DNA from: Oxytricha trifallax
Taxonomy: Eukaryota > Ciliophora > Spirotrichea > Sporadotrichida > Oxytrichidae
DNA length: 64,000 nucleotides
Reading direction: 5' to 3'
NCBI GenBank assembly: GCA_000711775.1
Contig: ARYC01000474.1
Coordinates: 1 to 64,000, forward strand
How positions within the stretch are numbered: the first letter of the stretch is position 1; every line of letters starts with the position of its first letter. The position numbers and the translations under genes were made by a program. Below are positions 22,990-32,229 of the stretch, one piece after another. The notes below the pieces were generated by a model that was not told the origin of the DNA, ran no database searches, and saw only the letters and a program-made list of their open reading frames with translations.

Positions 22990-25900
22990 ATGAAATTTCT
23001 TAATTCGAAACGTGATGGCTACGGCAGAGATAGTTCTAAAAGCACAAATGAAAACGGGGTAATCATTAGCAGTTCTAAACGTGGAGATGATGTGAGCGTG
23101 GGCTCGTTTGGAAATCGAAGAAGTCACTTTTTATCAATATCTTAGACATGAGAAATTTCTTTTTCTGTAATAAGAGGTTTAAAAAATTAAGATTAGATTA
23201 TTTAAAAGTGCTTACAATAACCCTCTTGGATCTTAGGCTATAATTTCAGATAAATCTCCAAGTTCAGGCATGCGAGATTCCGTGGTCTTCGAATCAAATA
23301 ATAAAGGTTCTAAAAATGCTAGTGAGTATACTTTCCAGGGGAACACCAATTACTTGCAGGATCACATTGCCAGACTAAATCAAAACCCCAAAACCCCTTA
23401 GTGAGGTTTATAAGTGCTTTGATTTGTAGGGTATAGTTGGGGTCTTTTGGGGTTAGTAGAGAAATTAGGTCAAATAGCAAAATTAGAAATAGAAATTAGC
23501 GAAATTTAGGGTCTATTTATGATGAGTAATATTTAGATTTACTGCTTAAGCTTAGGTATGGTACGAGTATTAATATAGACTTTGCCAAACCTGTACTAAA
23601 TTATGCAGCTATAGCAAAGTTATTAAGCAAGAGTGCCTCAACTGTTAGGTATCACTGCTTGGTAGCTGTATAGCATTATAACTCTGGTTCTTGAACGCAC
23701 CCTTAAAGAAAATAAAAGTTCTCTCAGGCTCATATTGACTTCCTCTGCGATTCGAAGACTTTGAAGTATTGGGCACACTTTCCACTAGACCAGCGAGCTG
23801 TGATGTTTCATCGCAAGTTTCCTGACATGCGTATCTCTCCTTAGACTATAGCCAATATTTATAAAAGAAATGGTATTACTTTCAAGACTGTCAACAGAGT
23901 GAAGAGAGTGATTTATTTTACAGTGCCATTTTATAGTAATAATTTAAACTATATATATGATTAAATGCAGAGAGCTATTACTAATAACATCAAGTTCATA
24001 CACGCTGATGAAGCTGTGTTTACCTTCAACACCTTTATTAATAAGTCTTGGTATAAGAAGTATGATAATATAGAAGTCTACGATTAGAAAGTAAAGGTTG
24101 TAACTCATGCAATTTTAGCAGGTATTAGTGAAGACTCTGGCTTAGAAAGTTATGTTATTCATCCTCGCTCTATTAAGCGAGAGTAGTATATAGAGTTCCT
24201 ACATAAGCTGAGAGATAAATACAACGATTAAGAGATCATCCTGTTTGTTGACAACCTCTCAGTTCATAAGACTAAGGAGTCTAAGAAAGCTTATGAAGAG
24301 TTAAACATTACTCCTGTATACAATGTTCCTTACAGCCCTTAATTTAATGGAATTGAATTCTACTGGAGTTAAATCAAGACCCACTACAAGAAACTGCTGC
24401 TATATCACCTAATGCATGACTTGCCTATAGATACAGTAGACTTGATTCAGAGTAGCTGCAAGAGAGTAAGTATAGATAAGACAACAGTTTGTGCGAGAGA
24501 GGGAAGAATGAATGTTTATAAATAATTTTAGATTTAAATGAATGAATAAGTTCACATATTAAATTAACCCAGAAAGGGATTTGGTTTCTCTTTCTTCTCC
24601 TCTTCTTATGGCTTTGTTGGGCCCATATTTCTTCTCTTTGTGCCAGCTCCTGCATCTATGTTCATTTCATTTGGCTTTTAAGCATCTTTATAAAGTCTCT
24701 TGCTCACTTCATGAATAGTCTAAGACTTTCTCTCTCTGTGAACCTTTGCATGTTCTTTCATTAGAAATATACTAGTTCCAGGTTTCCCTAAAGAGTTATA
24801 AATCAAAGCTTACTAGAAAGGAATGGATGCTTCTTAAGCTTTGCGAGCCAGGTCTCGCTTATGGGGGGGGTCTAAGTCGGTACCACTCAATTTTTGAAAT
24901 CCTAAGTCGGTACCATATGAAAAAATTATTTTTTACCCCAAAATCCTAAGTCGGTACCACTAAAAAAAATTTTATTTTTTTCATCCAATAAATTAAATAT
25001 TTATTTAAAAGTAAATTAATTTTTATATTATGAAAATTTTTTTACTTAATTATATAAATAAATTTTTAATGTAACGAAAAAAAAGACATCAAGATATTGT
25101 AAATACTGCTGATCAAATTATTCATTTTTTACAATTTATAAAGGACATCTAAAATGTCATTGAAGCACTTTAAGATATTGGTATTCTTGAAAGAGATGTG
25201 AAATGCAATGAATGTTGACTGGATATGAAACTAAAATCAAGAAATGATACAACTGACGAACTTTTATACCAATGCCAAAGATCTTGCAGGAAAAAAAAAT
25301 CAATTCAGTAAATATTTTTATTTGACAAGCATTAACAGCCAATTTCAACTTGGTATTTATTGGTTTTTCATTACTTTGCAATTGGATATAGTTCAGCTCT
25401 TACTAAGTATAATTTAAATATGTTTAACTACAAATTAAATCAAAAGTTAATCAAAAATGTTTTCTAAGATGTAAGAAAAAAAGTAGCAAAATATATGGAA
25501 ATTTTTCACATATAAAATGAAGAATAAATACTTAATGGAGATATTGAAGTGGACGAAAGTTTATTTACTCATGGAAAATTTCTTTATGATGAAGGTTAAA
25601 TTTAACAAGAAATCAATAGTGGTAGAGTTGACAGATAAATCTGGGTATTTGGTATGATAGAAAGACAATCTAAAAAAGCTAAAGTATTCATAGTTTAGAA
25701 CAGAACGAGAGAGACATTATGGGAAATAATTTAATAATATTCATAGATAGGTTCAATTATTCATCATGATGGCTTTAGATCTTATTAAAATATGCCATTT
25801 AGAGAAGCAGGATTATAAAATAAAAGGTATGTTCATGAGGAATTAAAATTTAATATGTTTAATCAATAATAGCAACAACAATAATAATATTAATAAAATG

Positions 25901-28900
25901 ATGATGAAGAAAATGATGAAGATTATGATGAAGAATTTGAAGAAGAAGAAAAAAAATAAGGTTAAGATGTTGAAATGTAAGATGAAGATGAAAACGACAA
26001 TGAAAATATAAGACCAAGAAATTTTAGAGGTACAAACTAAATTGAAAGTTTATGGTTTTAACTTAAAAGATATATTAAAAATATTTATAGCACAGTAAGC
26101 GATGAAAATTTACATGACTTTTTAATGGAGGCACTTTGGAGAAGACATGTCAAAATGAAAAAAGAAAAACCAGAAGAATCCTTAGCTGAGATTTTTAATA
26201 TTTTATTAATTACTTAAAATTTTTGAATGAAAATAAAAAATTTTTTTTAGTGGTACCGACTTAGGATTTTGGTGTAAAAAAAATTTTTTCATATGGTACC
26301 GACTTAGACCCCCCCCTCGCTTATAAGTATGCCTTGCTTCTTTTAATCTTCAGGAGAAATTGAATAGCGTTTCTTGTGAACTTCTTCAATGATTTCTCTG
26401 CGGTAACTCTCTCTTAAAGTGCCAAGAACACCAAAGAAGAAGCTCCTTTCTGGAAGCTTGTTAGAGAGTTGTTTCTTAGTAGGAAGGCAAACTACCACTT
26501 CCTCATCTTACATGGCATCCTCATAAAGATTAGTGACTGAAATCTCAGGGTAGTTGGGTATTTCGATTAGTTTAATCTCTTTATTTTTAAAAGCTTTCTT
26601 CTCCTCACAAAGTATTGCTTTCAAGAATGAAATTTTGGTACCTTCCATCGTTGAAAGGAATAAACCAAATGTATAATATGTCAATAGTCATCAAGTTATC
26701 TTACCATGTAAAATTAGGTATCGATAGAGATCTTCCTTACTTCTGAATCTTGAGATCATTTCTTGAGCCTCGACTCTTTTCATTTGATCATTGAGTAATT
26801 CCATCTTTGTTCCTCTTCCTATTAATGAATTTCAAATTATAACTTATAGACTTCTGGATCCTATTGTTTAAAATCTTAGTATTAAATATGGGCATCTTAT
26901 AGGAAATAAACCTAGTAAAGATACATTGAGAAAGTTTGCAGAAGCTGCAACAAACTTCAGAGATTGAGCTCTATTTTTATCAATTTAGTTCAATTAAATT
27001 AGGACTAAATTTGTTTAAATTTAATTAGTACTGGTACTAAATTCGTTTAATTTTAATCGGTACCAATTTTATAGTACCAAAACTTAATTAGTACCTAGTT
27101 TTAAACTAATGAGGTTTTAATGGAAAAGTTCCAAATTAGTTCAAAACCTAATTGGGACCAGTACCAACCTGAATTTTATCTAAGTTGGTACCAAAATAAA
27201 AAATATTAACCATGAAATTAGAAAAATTATAGTTATAAACTAAGCATAAATGTGATCTCTAATACTTCAAAATCAATCATTATTGTTGCTGTGCCAACTC
27301 CTGTACAGAGTAACTATAACTAGAGAGGTTATTAGAGCTTTATAATAGAAATTTAAATTTGAATAAAAACATGGCGGCTAACTTAAATCGAAAAGCAGTT
27401 TCTCTTAGCAGTGGATAATCATAGCTAAACTTTGGCTCAACTAAAAAGCGAGAAGTTATTTATGTTGAGAGAGAGGTAGAGCTAAGAGCTCTTGAGTTTG
27501 AAGCAGAGGTCTTCAAAATAGAAGTATAAAACTTAAAGGAGAGAGCAGAGATAGGACTTTAAACATAAATTGAATATGTTGAAGACCTAAAAGAACAGCT
27601 CCCTATTGAAAAGATAAAAACATTTTAATGTGAAGACTGCTAGAATCTTTTCTCAACTGAACAAAGCTTGAAGAGACACCTTAAAGAGGTGCACTCTGGC
27701 AAAGCCAAGATATATTTCAAGCATGAAAAAGTGGATGGAAGGTACTAATGCACAACTTGTATGAAGTCTTATACTCACTCTGCAAAAGTTAAGAAGCACA
27801 TGCAAAAGCATCACCTCAGTGAGTTCTTGATTTAAGATAAAGATACATGAAAACTTGTGCCAGCTAAAAGAAAATCAAATACTATCGAGTCTTAAAGAGA
27901 GTTACAGGAGAAGCTCAAGAGACAGAAAAGATAAGAATGATGAACTAACCTGCAGGCAATACAATTCTAGCCTGCTTCCAAGCAAAAGCTATGAGCATTC
28001 CTGCATTGAATGCAATTAATCTAAGTAGTTGTATTGAGAATTACTTGCATATAAGTGTTCCTAACAAGGCAAAGCTTATAGTGGTTGATAAGTATGCATA
28101 CAAGGTGTACCCTTTCAGCTATCTCCTTAAGAACGAGCAATACTAAAATGAGTTTGCTAACGAATATATGATTCTTAGAGAGCCATAGAGAAAATATTGC
28201 AACAACTTGCTTAAGCTAAATGGTGTTATTTTAAGCTATGGTTTCATCGCACAAAGACTTAAGAAATATGAAATGACTCTGAGAGATTATTTATATCATA
28301 ATAGATACCGAGATGATTTGAATGATATACTATCAGATATGATAAAGGGTGTCAAGGAGTTGCATGAACTTGGATATGTTCATAGAGATTTGAAACCTGA
28401 AAATGTAATGCTGAACCTCTGTCCTTTAGAAGTCGTAGTTATTGATTTCAATAGAGCCTTAAGATAAGAGATAGTAACTTTAGCAAAGGTTCTTGGCACT
28501 CCTGGCTACTTCCCAATAAGAGAGAAGTGGACGAATGGATCAGTTTAGTGGGATGTATGGGCAGTAGCTGCTATAATTTTAGAGAGTGACATGGAATGCA
28601 TGTCTTACTATGGTACCAAATAAGAAATAATCAATAAGTTTAGCCATTAAGCATATAAAGCAAGAGGATATCTGCAAATAAATCAAACAGATTGTAGACA
28701 TGATAATTGTAAGAACATCATCATATCCAAGATAATCCTTAGACGATTTACTTGAACCACTATAGAGAGCAAGATTCAAGAGATACAATAAAGACAAGCA
28801 GATAAAATTTATTTGAGTTAAATCGCCTAATAATCATTAAATATACTTAAAATTCACATAAAACCTGACATTTTCTCTACTAACCCCAATAAGACCCCAA

Positions 28901-30727
28901 CTATACCCTACAAATCAAAGCACTTATAAACCTCACTAAGGGGTTTTGGGGTTTTGAATGAAGATGATCTAAGTAGTTAAGCAAGATACCAGTCTCCAGT
29001 TCATGGGGTAAATAATGGCTCCACTTAGAATGGTATGTTTTCGAATGAAGAGATTGCTATGAGGCAAAAAATGATAAGCATGAATCAGCAGCCTCGATCT
29101 CGCTCTATTGATAACACCAGCCTACTCTAGTCAAAGCCTTATATGAAGCAAGCAATAGATTTAATTCAAGAGGAAGAGCCCAGTCCTTATAAATCCAAAA
29201 ACTAAAAATCTTAATTTTCAAATAAAAACCATAAAGAAGGAGACAACAGTTAATCTGAAAAGGACAATAGTTTGATTTTGAAAGATCATTAGAATGCTTA
29301 ATTTTCAAATCCCTAAGCTGTTGAAGGGAAAGAGTAAATTAAATAGTAGTAGTAGAAGGACAAATTTTAGAACTATAAATTCTAGAAAGAATATAGAAGT
29401 AACTCTGAGTTTTAAGCTAGTAGTAGTTAAAACATGTTTCTTCCTCCTTTACTTTAATAAATTCCTGTCCTTAGAATTAGGATTTTTACAAGAATAAATT
29501 ATCTTGTTATTAGAATTTCCTTAGATAATATTCTACAATCATGGTAATTTTATGTTTGTAGAATTCCAAATGATAGGCCGTCTCCAAGTAACAGGTTAAG
29601 AATTATAACTGACTATTCTTCTCTAAATAACATGAATATTAATGGGAATAATGTGATTAAAGAGTTAACTGTTGAAGAAGATGAAACCAATTCACCACTT
29701 ATTTTATAGAAGCTATAGTCACTCAGAAATATTACATCTTCAAGATAATCATAGAGACTCTCTTAAAACATTTTTTAGCATTCATTTCAATAGAGAATAT
29801 AATTTGAAAAATTAGCTATTTTCACATTAGATTTTCTATTATAAGTTAAACATTGAGGAGCAAATAAGGACTTAAAACATTCTAAAATTAAATATGAAGG
29901 AAAATACTTAAATTGATAGACCCATGACTTTTACTGAAATCCCAAGAGATCTTGAGAATCAAATATAACTTTGTTTAATTTATTTTTATAATACCCAATT
30001 TCACTCCAAGCAATTAACATTAAATTGAAGATTAATCACCAAAAGGTTTTGGGGGTCCAAGTTCCAATAATAATCTCGGAACTACTTCAAATTAAATAGA
30101 AATTGAAGCTTAGTAATCGTAGCAATCTATGATGATTGACTCACAGCCTTTTGATTTCCAGTCAATTAATGCAACTGAAAGAGCTACAACCAAAAATAAT
30201 AAAGATTAATGGACGGGGTGAAATTTTGATGCTATTTAAGATTTTTGTAAAGAATTAATCAATATGGGTTTACTAGTAACACTATAAGATTACATTAATA
30301 GACATTATTCGAGAAGGGTATATGAAAAATTTCACTTATTTATCTTTTTATTAAAACAATTTGTATATTGCTTTTTCTCCATATTAAATCAGACATATTT
30401 TTTTCATTCTTATTGATTATTTTGTTATATTCTCATATTAAAATAGCAAGAAAATACTATGCTTAAAGTTATCAAAAAAAATTAAAAAAAAAGTTTTTGA
30501 TTTTAATTTGCATGCATTCTAATTTTGATATATTTATTTTCCTTTTTTCATGTTCCCCACACAAAATAAAGATTAAAGCGATAGAATGCACCATCATTCC
30601 TAATCAGATGCAACTAATTAGTTAAAGCAAAATAATTTCATGATGCAATAAGAAGCTGTTTTAAACGATGAAGAAAACGCAATAATTAACAAATCATATA
30701 CAAAGTATAAAAAAATCAAATAAGAGT
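22990..30727 (+). CDS. Large Ser/Asn/Gln-rich protein, split by a 5.6-kb TBE and several IESs
   Basis: ATG 22990 (MKFLNSKRDGYGRDSSKST). An IES with pointer ATCTTAG (23139-23145, 23230-23236) joins LSISQ to AIISDKSPSSGMRD. The frame runs to ARLN at 23380, is cut by the TBE, and resumes at 28960 with EDDLSSQARYQSPVHG when one AAT is kept. An IES with pointer TAGAATT (29472-29478, 29559-29565) joins PVLRI to PNDRPSPSNRLR. Further coding is visible at 29860-29960, 30040-30215 and 30580-30727, ending at TGA 30725-30727 (KYKKIKQE). Low complexity with many basic Ser-Pro motifs and no recognised domain. Boundaries between 29800 and 30560 are not resolved. Confidence 0.7.
23146..23236 (+). other. IES, 91 bp, pointer ATCTTAG
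   Basis: Pointer copies at 23139-23145 and 23230-23236. Removal removes a TGA (about 23149) and joins two coding stretches in frame. Confidence 0.85.
23500..24530 (+). pseudogene. TBE 42-kDa transposase (type B) with one in-frame TGA
   Basis: The usual start ATG is ATT here (about 23485-23490). The frame is otherwise open through QLRYGTSINIDFAKPVLNYA, interrupted only by TGA 23692-23694, then through WAHFPLDQRAVMFHRKFPDM, HADEAVF (about 24008), LFVDNLSVHK (about 24250) and NGIEFYW (about 24350) to the TBE-internal end. The DDE triad of a Tc1/mariner/IS630-type enzyme is intact. If the TGA is a true stop, the catalytic part cannot be made. The same TGA is conserved in two other copies. Confidence 0.8.
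24863..26316 (+). mobile_element. Merlin/IS1595-type DNA transposon
   Basis: 1454 bp. Starts with eight G and ends with eight C. An exact 8-bp duplication TCGCTTAT flanks it (24855-24862, 26317-26324); the undisrupted target is visible in the sister TBE at 15861-15870. The left end has three iterons of CCTAAGTCGGTACC (about 24872, 24901, 24944) and the right end two (about 26256-26310). It codes for a DDE transposase with a zinc ribbon. Merlin elements of animals and protists make 8-9 bp duplications, in agreement. Confidence 0.9.
25050..26226 (+). CDS. Merlin (IS1595/ISXO2-like) transposase
   Basis: Read with TAA/TAG as Gln; TGA stop 26224-26226. N-terminal part: helical segment, then a zinc ribbon, VKCNEC (25200-25215) and LYQCQRSC (25262-25285). 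Middle: PISTWYLLVFHYFAIGYSS, typical of the family linker. Catalytic core: DIEVDESLFTHGKF (first Asp, about 25550), WVFGMIERQ, IIHHDGFRSYQN (second Asp, about 25770), IESLWFQLKRYI (Glu, about 26045), then WRRHVK. A Gln run followed by a very acidic stretch (25865-26000) is inserted before the Glu motif. TGA at 25216-25218 stands where the ribbon normally has Gly after the second Cys, probably GGA to TGA. The start codon is unclear. Confidence 0.85.
27371..28816 (+). pseudogene. TBE zinc finger-kinase gene with premature TGA
   Basis: ATG 27371 (MAANLNRKAVSLSSG). C2H2 fingers: CEDC...HLKEVH (about 27633-27695) and CTTC...HMQKHH (about 27750-27815). TGA at 27848-27850 replaces the TAA (Gln) of the copy at 13373-14820. 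Kinase part 28207-28560 with HRDLKPEN (28380-28403) and IDFNRA. A further frameshift lies near 28635-28645 relative to the intact copy; the equivalent final TGA is at 28814-28816. Probably inactive. Confidence 0.8.
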
Positions 30728-31015
30728 GAAATTTACTTCAATAAATAACTTAATAGTTTCATGCAAATAATGATAAAAATCCCCAGCTTATTGGTTTTGG
30801 GGACACCTTATTTTTTAATAAATGTAAAAAAATTTCAAATTAAGCATAAATTTACACCTTAGTTATGATGAAGTTTATACATTTAACCTATCTATTAATT
30901 TTAAGCCGAAGTAGTAAAAAATTGAATAATTAAGTTGATATTTTATCAAAATAATTATGAATTAGTTAAGTTATTAATAATATAAATTTAAATTCAAATT
31001 TAAAATAAATTGATA

Positions 31016-31837
31016 ATGGCATCACTAGAAGACTTGAAAAACGTGCTTAAAGAGACCTTAGAATCTAAGGGAGTCCTTAACGATATCAGAGCTAAAATCA
31101 GAGCTGAAGTATTCACTGCCCTTGATTCATTTAAATTTTACATTATTATTATTAGTTTTTATTGGTGATTTATTGCAAATTCCTAAATCAAATTATATGT
31201 AAGAAATTATTCAGAAGCATCAGGGAAGCCAAAACTGTCAAATGAAAACATGATAATAAATGAGATGATCAGAGAGTACCTAGAATATAACAAATACTAC
31301 AATTCCCTATCAGTGATGATGACTGAAAGCGGGCAGCCACATGAGCCACCCTTTGACAAAGAATATTTACACAAAAAGTTCTCTATTGCACCCAGTAAAA
31401 ATCCAGGCAAAGTTCCTCTTCTGTATGGTAAGTGATATTAATTAAAACATAAAGAAATTAGAGATATTCTTATAAATTTAATAAATTTAAATGTCAAATT
31501 ATTCGAATATTCTACTGTAAAAGAAATATCTCAAATTTGAATAAAATATAGATTCATTTTACATTAGCAATAAGAAATGAATAACTACAGATATATTGCG
31601 CTCTATAGAGCTTCTAAAATATGAAAATTTTAAAATATCAAAACTATATTTATAAAATTTTTAGAAATCATTTTCGGATTAAAGCCTCAGGATACTTATG
31701 AAGGAGGTGATATGTATCAAGAATCACAGGGATTTGATAGAGATTAATTTAAAAATATTTATTTTAATATATTTTAATAAACTGAATTTATATTAATTCT
31801 CATAAAAGATGGAAAGTCAATTTAATATAGAAGATGA
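31016..31837 (+). CDS. FOPNL: FOR20/CEP20 (FOPNL) orthologue, centrosome and basal-body protein
   Basis: ATG 31016 (MASLEDLKNVLKETLESKG). After removing the IES at 31140 and the intron at 31428-31664 the product is close to animal FOR20: residues 1-40 RAKIRAEVFTALDS, then a LisH motif (IINEMIREYLEYNKYYNSLS), SGQPHEPPFDKEYL and VPLLYEIIFGL. FOR20 family proteins are about 130-175 residues and act in basal body and centriolar satellite function and ciliogenesis, which fits a ciliate. Stop TGA 31835-31837 after a short variable tail. A possible third IES (pointer AGAT, 31741-31744 and 31807-31810, 66 bp) does not alter the frame. High confidence in the family. Confidence 0.92.
31140..31213 (+). 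other. IES, 74 bp, pointer ATTCA
   Basis: ATTCA at 31135-31139 and 31209-31213. Removal gives ALDSEASGKPKLSNEN, matching the FOR20 alignment. Confidence 0.9.
31428..31664 (+). other. Spliceosomal intron, 237 nt
   Basis: GTAAGT at 31428 and TTTTTAG ending at 31664. Splicing joins PLLY to EIIFGLKP as in other FOR20 proteins. It is long for a ciliate intron and may hold an IES. Confidence 0.8.
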
Positions 31838-32229
31838 AAATGCTCTAAAATAAGAGCTATTTTGGGTTTGTAACTACTATTTTAATTGTAATATTTTCAA
31901 GAATATATTTTCAAATTTACCCTTATTCGCAACTATTCTAATAATTCAAGTTTAAATCTAACTAAAAAGATATGAGGGACTTTAAATATTTCGATTGAGT
32001 TTATAATTTTACTGAATTGAGTTGAAATTAAGTTTAGTAATTATTTCATTTTTGAGTACAATTTTTCCTGTATCTCAAAAATATTCAGCTGTAATTGAAA
32101 TTATCTCCATGATTTCACTGCTTAATTCTCTTTCTTTGAGAGATATAACTTGCACATTAAATTATATTTTGTGCAAGTTGATTTAAAGGTTCAGATTTTT
32201 ATCCTAAGGAATTTCATTTACGACTTATT

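Larger units (their letters stand above)
24552..26804 (-). pseudogene. TBE 22-kDa protein gene interrupted by the Merlin transposon
   Basis: Start ATG 26804-26802 (MELLNDQMKRVEAQEMI), the correct N-terminal frame that the copy at 15389 has lost. The Merlin element with its TCGCTTAT duplication lies in the codons after SPED and before the ISET/WLA region, at the position equivalent to about 15861-15870. The downstream part (24552-24862) includes the second small intron position. It would need precise Merlin removal to be expressed. Confidence 0.8.
23381..28956. mobile_element. Type-B TBE carrying a nested Merlin transposon
   Basis: Ends CAAAACCCCAAAACCCC (23381) and its reverse complement (to 28956), flanked by AAT on both sides (23378-23380, 28957-28959). 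Without the 1454-bp Merlin insert and its duplication it is about 4.1 kb, normal for a TBE. Orientation is opposite to the copy at 13234: transposase on plus, 22-kDa on minus, zinc finger-kinase on plus. It sits inside a coding MDS of the gene starting at 22990. Confidence 0.95.
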
